Shown here: piece after piece, positions 15,816 through 23,460 of the stretch
How positions within the stretch are numbered: the first letter of the stretch is position 1
How the letters are laid out: every line of letters begins with the position of its first letter
NCBI GenBank assembly: GCA_947565425.1
Contig: CANOFW010000024.1
Span: forward strand, 1-47,402
Length of the DNA: 47,402 nucleotides
Reading direction: 5' to 3'
Source: an uncultured Lachnospiraceae bacterium
Lineage (GTDB): Bacteria; Bacillota; Clostridia; Lachnospirales; Lachnospiraceae
Notes under the pieces: generated by a model
What the model saw: only the letters and a program-made list of their open reading frames with translations
Told to the model about the DNA's origin: nothing
Database searches by the model: none
Translations under genes and position numbers: made by a program

Positions 15816-15956
15816 TTATCCGACGACAATATTCTTTTTAACTTCTATCACTTTGAAGTCACCATTTTTTGTAGTTCTTACCTCTGCATCATTACCACGA
15901 GAGGCAATCTTACGCAATGCTTCAATGACTTTCTTTTCATTTTCTGTTAATGCCAT
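15816..15956 (-). CDS. Small protein downstream of GTPase (46 aa)
   Basis: ATG at 15956 with GGGAG about 7 nt upstream, 19 nt after the GTPase stop, same direction. The product begins MALTENEKKVIEALRKIA and continues with a beta-hairpin-like stretch (AEVRTTKNGDFKVIEVKK). It is not among typical long frames but has a clean ribosome site and ends just before the terminator. The charge pattern (helix then two strands) suggests a small regulatory or partner protein for the GTPase. No family recognised. Confidence 0.6.
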   Translation of the reverse strand: MALTENEKKVIEALRKIASRGNDAEVRTTKNGDFKVIEVKKNIVVG

Positions 15957-15975
15957 AATAATTCTCCCAGAAATA

Positions 15976-18120
15976 CTAAATAATAATAAATGTCTTGTTA
16001 ACCATCTCTGTCATTACCTGGTTTAACTCAGAAACAAGAATTCTAGTAAAATCATCACTTCCAAAGAATGCCTTAAATGATAACTGCAGCTTTCTCATAG
16101 CACCATCATAACCTGGTGTATTATTGTAAATATTAGTAAGATACTGCTTCAACTCAGGATTACCATATGACAAATCGTATGCAACCCTATCAATCAATGA
16201 TGCGAATCTTGACTCATCCATAAAGAATTCAATGTAGAACTCATATAAACGCTGGAGTGCAATATACTTCTCACCCAGTGCTGGATTAAGGCCTACTTCA
16301 ATATCCTCATTTCCAAACAGAGTCTTTAATACTTCCATGAGAACATCATCGTTAAGGTTGTCTGCTGTAAACTTCACTGCGCTATTCTCATCAAACTTAG
16401 CAAATGATGCAAACACATTACCAAGCATTCTCTTAAGAAGGCCCTTCATATTAATTGAAAAGTTACCATATACAGATGCCTTGGTTGTATGCCCTAAACC
16501 AATAATAAGATTATTCCAGTAACTGTATACGCTTCTACCATGAAGTCTAGGTGTTTTATCGCTGATTACATATCCATTTACAATATCGGTTTCTACACAA
16601 AGGTTATGCTGCATACTTGCGATTTCTGCCTTAATCTTCTCTGGATCAACTACCACCTGAATAGCAGGTTTATCAGGCTCAATAGCTGTAACAAACAACG
16701 GATTCTTAACTCCTGTAGGCAATGTACCTCTTAAAGTTTTCATTGAGTAATCAACAATCTTCTCAAAAAGACCTTCTGGCTCAAAGTTACGTTTACGCTC
16801 GTCACCCTCTAATGCCTTCAAAACATAGCTATCTTTCAGGTATCTCATTGAAAGCCAGCCTACTTCCTCCTGCGGAAGCATATCAGCATATGATCGAACC
16901 ATTGATTCCAAATCAGCTAAAACACTCTGAATATTCTCGCTATAAGTATTCTCATCAATATACAAATCACCTGTATTTCTCTTATTAATAAGGTTCTCTA
17001 CCTTTCTATCCGCCTTTGTAAACAATACATAAATTGAAGTATCCAGGTGGCTCTTCTTCATAAGCTCATCCTTCTTCTCTACCAGTGCTTTACAACATTC
17101 CGACAGAGTATCATCTCGCTCATCAAGACTCAATAGGAAAAGAATTGTATCTGCTTTACAATTTAATGCTGCTTCTAGAGCATCCTTTGTACTTGCTGCA
17201 TCTATCCCCTTCTGAGTAAGTCCCATTGTATCTCGAATACAAAATCTAAATGGCAGCTCTGGTGACTTTTTCTGAGCAATATCAATAAGTTCCTGACGAG
17301 GTCTACAAGCTATTGAAATATGATCAATAACCAAGCTGTACGGTGAAAATGGATCAAATAAAACTTCTATCACATGAGTTCCATTATTACCATCTTCTAA
17401 ACTATACTGAAGCATTTTTTCTTCAAGCATATCCGCACCAATCTCTGTTGCTAGCATTGCGTTGATTCTATTACCAATTTTACTGAGCCAATCAACATAG
17501 GCAGCCTTGATATCCTCCGGCATCAACTCAAACATTTCTTCGAATATCATCTCCCTAACTTCTGGGAGCTTCACCTTCTTACTCTTTAACTCGTCTCTAC
17601 GCTGCTTTACCTTTGCCGTAAAATCGTTATCAACAATATAGTCAAGGATTGGTACCAACGCATCAAGAAGCTCCTCTAACGAAATATCATCTCTAATCTG
17701 TCCTAAATGATAATGTGCTTCTTCTGGCTCAAGGATATGTTCCAACACCTTTTCATCAAAAGCGTCAATTGTATCCTCTGTATCACAATCGTTTCTTCCA
17801 AACAGATCCATAAGAACTGTAAGAACTGACATATGAATATCCTTACTAGCATAATCCTTCTTAACAATCTGGATTGCAAAAGTCTCATCGTCCATTATTC
17901 TCTCATCAAAGCAGAATTCACATGGAATGATTGTGGTCTGGCTCTTCTCACCAATACCAATCTTCATATATGGAATAAGTCGATGATTCAATAACAAATA
18001 AATAAGTGTGCTCTTTCCTGAACCCGAAGGCGCCACAACTATAAGCTGTGGTGCTGAGCTCTTACGCTTAAGTGCTGACAACGCTGTAACCTTATTATTA
18101 CTAACTTCATAAAATTTCAT
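15976..18120 (-). CDS. Large dynamin-like/P-loop GTPase
   Basis: 714 residues with the ordered G motifs: G1 APSGSGKST (residues 30-38), possible G2 Thr pair (62-63), G3 DTMG (297-300) and G4 TKAD (368-371). G1 and G3 are about 260 residues apart, so a helical insertion (about 75-250) sits inside the GTPase domain. After the GTPase comes a long helical C-terminal half (390-700), as in dynamin-like proteins. No transmembrane segment is obvious, but the C-terminus is hydrophobic (TFIII). It is co-directional with a winged-helix-like protein upstream (20 nt) and a 46-aa protein downstream. Several bacterial dynamin-like proteins defend against phage; the context here favours that role, but it is inference. 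Confidence 0.7.
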   Translation of the reverse strand: MKFYEVSNNKVTALSALKRKSSAPQLIVVAPSGSGKSTLIYLLLNHRLIPYMKIGIGEKSQTTIIPCEFCFDERIMDDETFAIQIVKKDYASKDIHMSVLTVLMDLFGRNDCDTEDTIDAFDEKVLEHILEPEEAHYHLGQIRDDISLEELLDALVPILDYIVDNDFTAKVKQRRDELKSKKVKLPEVREMIFEEMFELMPEDIKAAYVDWLSKIGNRINAMLATEIGADMLEEKMLQYSLEDGNNGTHVIEVLFDPFSPYSLVIDHISIACRPRQELIDIAQKKSPELPFRFCIRDTMGLTQKGIDAASTKDALEAALNCKADTILFLLSLDERDDTLSECCKALVEKKDELMKKSHLDTSIYVLFTKADRKVENLINKRNTGDLYIDENTYSENIQSVLADLESMVRSYADMLPQEEVGWLSMRYLKDSYVLKALEGDERKRNFEPEGLFEKIVDYSMKTLRGTLPTGVKNPLFVTAIEPDKPAIQVVVDPEKIKAEIASMQHNLCVETDIVNGYVISDKTPRLHGRSVYSYWNNLIIGLGHTTKASVYGNFSINMKGLLKRMLGNVFASFAKFDENSAVKFTADNLNDDVLMEVLKTLFGNEDIEVGLNPALGEKYIALQRLYEFYIEFFMDESRFASLIDRVAYDLSYGNPELKQYLTNIYNNTPGYDGAMRKLQLSFKAFFGSDDFTRILVSELNQVMTEMVNKTFIII

Positions 18121-18140
18121 AATCCTTTACCTGCCTTTCA

Positions 18141-18350
18141 TTAACCAATTGAGTAAGTGCAATCGCCATAATATATAACCTCGTACTTGCCAAGAGAACG
18201 AGTTCCATTCTTTTCCTCAAGTATTGCTCTCACCTTGTGCTTCCAATCTGCAATACCGTTATCAATGCAATAATCCTCAATTAAATCGTAGATCTCCTGC
18301 AACTGATACTTCTTACCTAAAACTAACCTATCCATTAATTCGTAAACCAT
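18141..18350 (-). CDS. Winged-helix-like small protein (69 aa)
   Basis: 69 residues, ATG at 18350 after AAAAGGAGATC. The pattern helix (MDRLVLGKKYQLQEIYDLIEDYC), helix (WKHKVRAILEEKNG), then two strands (KYEVIYYGDCTYSIG) matches the small winged-helix fold seen in Mrr N-termini and HARE-HTH proteins. It heads the GTPase operon and lies downstream of an RNA-like unit and two terminators. It could be the repressor of the operon or an adaptor that lets the GTPase recognise nucleic acid. No closer assignment is possible. Confidence 0.6.
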   Translation of the reverse strand: MVYELMDRLVLGKKYQLQEIYDLIEDYCIDNGIADWKHKVRAILEEKNGTRSLGKYEVIYYGDCTYSIG

Positions 18351-18414
18351 ATTGATCTCCTTTTCAAACCTGTTAATAGCTACTCAGTAATGAACTTAAT
18401 TATTATCCGGACAT

Positions 18415-18468
18415 AAAAAATACCCCCTTGCTAGATAGATTTATAGTCAACTATCCAACAAGAGGGTA
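18415..18468 (-). terminator. Second terminator before the GTPase operon
   Basis: Stem TACCCCCTTG/CAAGAGGGTA (9 of 10 pairs) with inner GATAG/CTATC, followed on the minus strand by TTTTTT. It directly follows the first terminator at 18470, so transcripts from the promoter at 18658 meet two stops before reaching the winged-helix gene. Confidence 0.7.
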
Positions 18469-18469
18469 C

Positions 18470-18623
18470 AAAAAAACTGTGCCAACATGCACAGCAACAT
18501 TCGTATCTCTATCACGTCTGTCGCATACACATTTCAACGGAGTTCGCTAAAATCATATAAGGACCTGATTACAACTCATCGCCCCGATGGAACGCATCTT
18601 GTTGGTCAGTTTTCTATATTCTT
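18470..18623 (-). ncRNA. Candidate free-standing small RNA or attenuated leader
   Basis: About 150 nt between a good promoter (18630-18658) and a perfect short terminator: CTGTGC/GCACAG with 6-nt loop, then seven T (ends 18470). Inside, a CATCG-GGG-CGATG hairpin, AATCA/TGATT and an outer CAAC/GTTG pair can be drawn. There is no credible reading frame with a ribosome site. It may be a small RNA that works with the GTPase operon, or a leader whose terminators control read-through into that operon. No T-box, tRNA or reverse transcriptase signature was seen. Confidence 0.6.
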
Positions 18624-18629
18624 ATGAGA

Positions 18630-18658
18630 ATGATATCAAACTTTTTCACAAAAGTCAA
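18630..18658 (-). promoter_or_regulatory. SigA-type promoter of the candidate RNA
   Basis: -35 TTGACT, 17-bp spacer, -10 TATCAT on the minus strand, one of the best promoter matches in the island. Predicted start of transcription near 18623. The 137 nt between it and the NUDIX gene (18659-18795) show nothing recognisable. Confidence 0.7.
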
Positions 18659-18795
18659 TATGCCGATATGAAAAATCTACATTTTCAGTTTCACTTTCTA
18701 TCCAGGTAACTTGCATATTGATTGGCCTGTTTAACAAAATAAAATAACTTCAGATAGCGAACCTAGAGTTATTGCATCGAACATTTATTCTGTTG

Positions 18796-19185
18796 TCAAT
18801 TCAGTTTCTTCTCAATTAGTGGAATCAGCTCTTGGTCTGCTGGAAGCCAATCCACCGAATACAGGTTATCTTTTGTAAGCCATTTTGCGGCTTCATGTTC
18901 CACCAATACCAAATCACCCTCGACAACATGGCACAAGTAACATCTCATCGATAAATGAAACGCAGGATAGTCATATTCAACTATATGAAGATATTCGTCA
19001 ATTGCAATTTCGGTATTCAATTCTTCATGTATCTCACGAATTATCGCATCCTCTGGTGCTTCGCCTTCTTCTACCTTTCCACCAGGAAACTCCCATTGAC
19101 CTTTAAATTCTCCATAGCCTCGTTGTGTTGCAAAGATCAAACCATTCTTACAAATGATAGCCGCTACGACATTAATTGTTTTCAC
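18796..19185 (-). CDS. NUDIX hydrolase, MutT-like
   Basis: 129 residues from the GTG at 19185 (AGGAG 8 nt upstream; the TTG at 19194 is too close). The Nudix box is complete: GGKVEEGEAPEDAIIREIHEELNTEI (G-x5-E-x7-REUxEExGU pattern with the last Gly replaced by Asn). Such proteins hydrolyse nucleoside diphosphates linked to another moiety; MutT members remove oxidised dGTP. It lies 12 nt after the SRA gene. In a restriction island it could clear modified nucleotides, but the substrate is unknown. Confidence 0.85.
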   Translation of the reverse strand: MKTINVVAAIICKNGLIFATQRGYGEFKGQWEFPGGKVEEGEAPEDAIIREIHEELNTEIAIDEYLHIVEYDYPAFHLSMRCYLCHVVEGDLVLVEHEAAKWLTKDNLYSVDWLPADQELIPLIEKKLN

Positions 19186-19197
19186 TTTACTCAACTC

Positions 19198-19908
19198 CTA
19201 GATAAATTCTATCAGTCCTTTATCGACACAAGCCTGATAATTAAGTGTCCTTGTCTCATTACCAAATTTTGTCGTAATGATTGTTCCATCATACTTGGTA
19301 ATTGTTCCAACTCCATATGATTTGTGTTTTATCTTCTTTCCTTTTAAACCATTACTAGATTTGGTACCCGAACTAGATGATTTCTTTTTACCAGTTGAAG
19401 CCAAATATGCTGCATATTCCTTATCGACATTAGCTCCACGAGCTTTATAATCATCCATATCTCTAAACACATACATCTTTGGTTTTGCTACATCATTATC
19501 AGGTACAGGCTGAACAGGGAACATCCAAACCCGTCTTTTTATTCCATCCTGATCCGGCTGAACTTCAGTATAAGGTTTTCCTACTAACTTTATTCTTCCG
19601 CAATATGTATACACCGTTGGTTCCATCACTTCAAAAAGATGAACATCAACACCATTATAACCAGATTCATTCAAGGTTCTATTCTGCATATAATTTATAT
19701 CTTGATCCCCTGAAAGGCCCATTCCAGTGTAATGAAGCACTCCACCTATCCATTTATCATGATAAATACCTCTTGTATAATCCGAAACAATTACTAACGT
19801 ATTAGTTTTATTTGACTTACGCATACCTCCCTGTGGGCTACATCCAAATATCTCACAAAGACGTGCGTTATTTATCTCTTGTCCTATTTCCAAATATGGA
19901 TTAAACAT
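19198..19908 (-). CDS. ScoMcrA-like SRA-domain protein with Tudor-like tail
   Basis: 236 residues. Residues 1-150 resemble the SRA-type domain of ScoMcrA-like type IV restriction proteins: GGMRKSNKTNTLVIVSD, GVLHYTGMGLSGDQ and NRTLNESGYNGVDVHLFEV are the recognisable blocks. SRA domains flip out and read modified bases. After a Ser/Lys linker (172-190), the last 47 residues (GKKIKHKSYGVGTITKYDG...) look like the Tudor/SH3-like C-terminal domain of UvrD helicases. No HNH nuclease is present. It is therefore a reader without its own nuclease, placed next to the DUF4268 nuclease-fold protein (12 nt). ATG after AAGGGGG. Confidence 0.7.
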   Translation of the reverse strand: MFNPYLEIGQEINNARLCEIFGCSPQGGMRKSNKTNTLVIVSDYTRGIYHDKWIGGVLHYTGMGLSGDQDINYMQNRTLNESGYNGVDVHLFEVMEPTVYTYCGRIKLVGKPYTEVQPDQDGIKRRVWMFPVQPVPDNDVAKPKMYVFRDMDDYKARGANVDKEYAAYLASTGKKKSSSSGTKSSNGLKGKKIKHKSYGVGTITKYDGTIITTKFGNETRTLNYQACVDKGLIEFI

Positions 19909-19920
19909 TAGTATTCCCCC

Positions 19921-20856
19921 TTATTTAACTCTTTTCTTAAATACTTTTGCAAATAAAACAGCTTTATCAATCATCTCATTCATAAGCTGATCGTAATTTG
20001 AATGGTCATCAAAATTAAGTCCTGGAATACGATACATTATTCTCGACACCTTCTTATCATCAAGACGCTGCCAATCTAAAGTAAGATCAAGCTCTTGTTC
20101 AATCTTTTCTTTTTCTTCGGATAATTTATCATATAGAGACTTATCGTCATTAATATAAAGCTCTATTACGACTACATTTTCCTTATTAACAAGATTCATT
20201 CCAACATGGCAACTACTTACACCTATTGCTACATCATACCAATGATCTGTAGAAGCCTTTCTTACATTAAATGGCTTGCCTCTATCAACAAGAATTTCAT
20301 TAAATCGATTCCAGAATTCTAAACGCTCTGATTGTGATTTATTAAGCTCACCTGATCCTGATTGTGTTTTTGCGCTCTTAATAAAACCATTAGGCTTTTC
20401 AACCACTTCAAATTTGGGAGCATATAATGAATCTCCAATCTTATATGCGTGAATTTCTATAAGAAAGAAATTAATACTTGTTGCTGTATTATTGTTCAAC
20501 CATTCAATAGCACTTCTGTGTTCCTCTCGTGCCTCCTTTACAATCCACACAACAACAGTCGCATCTAACCCTGAAGCATATGTAATGATTTTCCCTAGAT
20601 GATCGTGATTGGAAGCCTCAAGCTGGTTCTCAATAATAACCTTCTCACCGGTTACCTCATCTTTACCAACCAAATCACATCTATATGATCCTACATATAC
20701 TTCCTTCTCTACTTCACTTAAGGTAAGTCCTATTGTTTCATTCAAGAGCTCCAGATTTTCTTTTTCTGCTAACCAATTAGAAAAATCATACTGCTCGTGT
20801 CCCCACAGTTTTCTAATATCAACTTCCTCTAACTTTCCCATTTTTATGGTCGCCAT
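19921..20856 (-). CDS. DUF4268 protein with PD-(D/E)XK-like N-terminus
   Basis: 311 residues. Residues 40-130 have a restriction-nuclease-like core: YVGSYRCDLVGKD supplies Asp, and KVIIENQLEASNHDHLGKII supplies Glu-x-Gln in place of Glu-x-Lys, then ITYASGLDATVVVWIV. Residues 180-305 match DUF4268 (LEFWNRFNEILVDRGKPF to a C-terminal helix). Such proteins are common in bacterial defence regions and are thought to be nucleases, unproven. The Gln at the lysine position is shared by some active family members. Start at 20856 after AAGGAGATG. Confidence 0.75.
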   Translation of the reverse strand: MATIKMGKLEEVDIRKLWGHEQYDFSNWLAEKENLELLNETIGLTLSEVEKEVYVGSYRCDLVGKDEVTGEKVIIENQLEASNHDHLGKIITYASGLDATVVVWIVKEAREEHRSAIEWLNNNTATSINFFLIEIHAYKIGDSLYAPKFEVVEKPNGFIKSAKTQSGSGELNKSQSERLEFWNRFNEILVDRGKPFNVRKASTDHWYDVAIGVSSCHVGMNLVNKENVVVIELYINDDKSLYDKLSEEKEKIEQELDLTLDWQRLDDKKVSRIMYRIPGLNFDDHSNYDQLMNEMIDKAVLFAKVFKKRVK

Positions 20857-20889
20857 CCTAATATCATCTCCTTGAATATAGATATCTTT

Positions 20890-20918
20890 ACTATACCAGA
20901 ATTACGACCTAATTTACA
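20890..20918 (-). promoter_or_regulatory. Possible internal promoter for DUF4268-SRA-NUDIX
   Basis: -35 TGTAAA, 17-bp spacer, -10 TATAGT on the minus strand, overlapping the end of the second methylase gene. A partial -35 match, so moderate. Confidence 0.4.
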
Positions 20919-20919
20919 C

Positions 20920-21936
20920 TTATTTTTTTATAATCCATTTTTTATAAGAAGTTACTATATCTTCAAAATCACATCCGGGTACAGTGTTTCCCCTTGCATC
21001 GTGTCCACAATTTTCTGAGATAGCCATAAAAATATCATATTCTTTTTCAAAGCTACCTTTTTTTACAATCATTATGCTTGTCTTTATATTTGTATATGGC
21101 ATGAATGTTTCTTTTGGCAAATCAATAATCGCCAATATCCTGCATTGTGTTAAGATCCATTTTCTTAATTCTGAATTACCATCATTTCCAAGAATTCCGT
21201 CAGGGATAATAATTGCCATAACTCCTTCATTTTTTAGCATTTCTATATTTTTTTTAATAAAAACTTTCTCGGATGGTTCTCCGTCAATATTTATCCCATA
21301 GGGCGGGTTTGCCAGTATTATATCTGGCTCAAACGAAATTTGATCTATTTTTAAGGTATCTTCACATATAACATAATGAGTTTCGCCATACAATTTTTTT
21401 ATTCTTTTATTTGTAAGATTAGCCAACACCATATCTTTCTCAATACCTATCAACTTGGTTTTTTGTAAGTTACACACTTTCTTTCCTGCTTCAATCAGAA
21501 AAGCGCCCGAGCCGCAAGCAGTATCCATTATTATATTTTCATTTCCTTCGATCACCATATCAGTTACCATTTTAATAACTTTATCCGGAGTAAAAAATTG
21601 ACCACACTTTTGTTTATAAGCGTGGTCAACAAATATTTCGTATATATTTTCGTATAAAGTATCACTAAATAAGTCGATGGCGTATAAATCACTTACAATC
21701 AACTTATACTCTTCTTCTGATAATATAATATCAAAGATTTCGTATTGCTCCTGACATATTATTTTTACTTCTTTAAGTGTAGGAAAAACACCAGTTGAAT
21801 TATTCCTTTGGTATTTCTCAATCTGCTGCAACCCCATAAGAACAAATGAAATCTGTTCTGCATATGTAACACTTCCCTTTTGTCTATGATTGACATTCAA
21901 TTTCCTCTTTAAATCTAATAGAGTTTTCTTCTCCAT
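20920..21936 (-). CDS. Second N6-adenine DNA methyltransferase
   Basis: 338 residues with the SAM-binding motif DTACGSGAFLIEAG and catalytic NPPYG (LANPPYGINIDG), the hallmarks of HsdM-type N6-adenine methylases. The N-terminal part (1-110) is shorter than in full HsdM. Its C-terminal end (IFMAISENCGHDARGN ... YKKW) closely parallels the end of the other HsdM in this cluster, so the two are paralogues. ATG after AAGGAGG. A terminator lies between it and hsdS upstream, so it is perhaps expressed separately. It could form an alternative complex with the same HsdS, or act alone. Confidence 0.85.
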   Translation of the reverse strand: MEKKTLLDLKRKLNVNHRQKGSVTYAEQISFVLMGLQQIEKYQRNNSTGVFPTLKEVKIICQEQYEIFDIILSEEEYKLIVSDLYAIDLFSDTLYENIYEIFVDHAYKQKCGQFFTPDKVIKMVTDMVIEGNENIIMDTACGSGAFLIEAGKKVCNLQKTKLIGIEKDMVLANLTNKRIKKLYGETHYVICEDTLKIDQISFEPDIILANPPYGINIDGEPSEKVFIKKNIEMLKNEGVMAIIIPDGILGNDGNSELRKWILTQCRILAIIDLPKETFMPYTNIKTSIMIVKKGSFEKEYDIFMAISENCGHDARGNTVPGCDFEDIVTSYKKWIIKK

Positions 21937-22010
21937 GGTCCTACCTCCTTATCATTTTGGTAGTACCATTTACGCTCTTAATTCAGGATATAGCAAGTAC
22001 AATATAAAAT

Positions 22011-22039
22011 AATCCCCACATAATCAACCTATGGGGATT
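22011..22039 (-). terminator. Terminator after hsdS
   Basis: AATCCCCA/TGGGGATT (8-bp perfect stem, 13-nt loop), followed on the minus strand by ATTTTAT. It lies between hsdS and the second methylase. Confidence 0.6.
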
Positions 22040-22044
22040 ACTTT

Positions 22045-23445
22045 TTAGGACTGAAAATAATTATCCAATATATTTTCCGAGTCCTTTAATATACTTTTTC
22101 TTCTACTTTTAAATTCAAATGCTTTTTTCACTAGCACTGTTATCTTTTCGATAGATTCTGAATCCTCTACTGGAATCTCGATATCTTTCAACCTTTCAAC
22201 ACGAAGATGAGGAATAGTTGAAGCTACAACTGTTCTTCTAATTGCACCATATCTACCCACTTCTGGTGTATTCAATGCTACAAATAGATACTCCTGTGTA
22301 AATCCAAGTTTTTTTCCTTCTTCATTTAATCTGATACGCTCAATTCCTGATGATAGTATCACTCTATCACTTTCAGTAATCATGCCAGCACATGCTATCT
22401 TTCCATCTTTTGTAAAAATCACATCTCCTGGAATGACATCTTGTGAAACTTCTTCCAATGCATCTTTAGGGATGTAATAATCAGGATATAAATCCACTTC
22501 ATTATTCACAATATCTGATGTTCTTATAAAAGGTGTATCTTCTATACTGCGATCAATATACTCAATATAGTTATCACTTCCTACTTCATCACCGTTTATC
22601 ATATCAGTAATTTCGCGCAACGTAATAATTCCGCTGTATTTTTCAAGTGCTGCAGCCATCTTTACATATAATTTATCGTAAAAGCTGGTTGACCATACTC
22701 CAGATTCAGCAAGCTCCGAATAATCAACGCTAAACGAAAAATCTCTTTTGATAGAATTAACATCGAAACCTAAACCATCATAGAACACTTGCTGTGCTTC
22801 TTTTAATAGCCTTTGCGCTTTAATCTCGCATTCAACGGCTTCTTTTTCTGACGCAGTAATGCTATCCAATATACTTTTATCAGGAACAGGAACATCAAAA
22901 TCTCTTAAATTCTTTAGAGATAGCAACTGCTGAATATTTCCAGTCATAACACTATTCATTTGCCATTTTCCAAATTTTGATCTAAAAAAAGCTGTCAAAT
23001 ATTCCGGTGTAATAGGCGCATCTTTTTTCAAAGTAATATTAGCTATATGTCTAGGTATACCTGCTTTACCTATATATTCATCTCGATAAACCGCAGATTT
23101 TCCAACAGTTCCATATATTGCGATTAATACATCGTTTTTATGAATATGACATCTATTAAACGAGTCATAATCATATTCATATATATATGAATCATCTGAA
23201 ATAGGATCAAAGTCAACTATACCCTCTTTTACATTTCTTCCATACAAATAACGTATTCCCGATACATTGTTTCTTGGAATAGCTGAATGTTCTCCATCGG
23301 ATATTGTACTATACTTTCCGAGTTTTATATAGTCTATACCTTTAGACATATTTTCCTCTTTTACAAACTTACTGTAGTAGTAACAAAGAGGAACTAATCT
23401 GTCGCCAAATTTTAATTCCTGGACAGGAACTTCAAATACTTTCAT
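22045..23445 (-). CDS. hsdS: HsdS specificity subunit
   Basis: 466 residues with two target-recognition halves, each ending in a conserved helical stretch. The first ends in NIQQLLSLKNLRDFDVPVP (near residue 190) and the second in STIPHLRVERLKDIEIPV (near residue 430). This two-TRD layout reads a bipartite DNA site. ATG with GGGAGG upstream, 15 nt after the HsdM stop, hence an operon. No recognition sequence can be derived. No second hsdS or inverted repeat suggests phase variation. Confidence 0.88.
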   Translation of the reverse strand: MKVFEVPVQELKFGDRLVPLCYYYSKFVKEENMSKGIDYIKLGKYSTISDGEHSAIPRNNVSGIRYLYGRNVKEGIVDFDPISDDSYIYEYDYDSFNRCHIHKNDVLIAIYGTVGKSAVYRDEYIGKAGIPRHIANITLKKDAPITPEYLTAFFRSKFGKWQMNSVMTGNIQQLLSLKNLRDFDVPVPDKSILDSITASEKEAVECEIKAQRLLKEAQQVFYDGLGFDVNSIKRDFSFSVDYSELAESGVWSTSFYDKLYVKMAAALEKYSGIITLREITDMINGDEVGSDNYIEYIDRSIEDTPFIRTSDIVNNEVDLYPDYYIPKDALEEVSQDVIPGDVIFTKDGKIACAGMITESDRVILSSGIERIRLNEEGKKLGFTQEYLFVALNTPEVGRYGAIRRTVVASTIPHLRVERLKDIEIPVEDSESIEKITVLVKKAFEFKSRRKSILKDSENILDNYFQS

Positions 23446-23460
23446 ACCACTACCTCCCGA

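Noticed and set aside
18470-18623. Retron non-coding RNA
   Set aside because: No reverse transcriptase gene or a1/a2 repeat is found near the RNA-like unit.
18415-18623. T-box or other known riboswitch leader
   Set aside because: No T-box consensus and no specifier loop; stems do not match a class I know.
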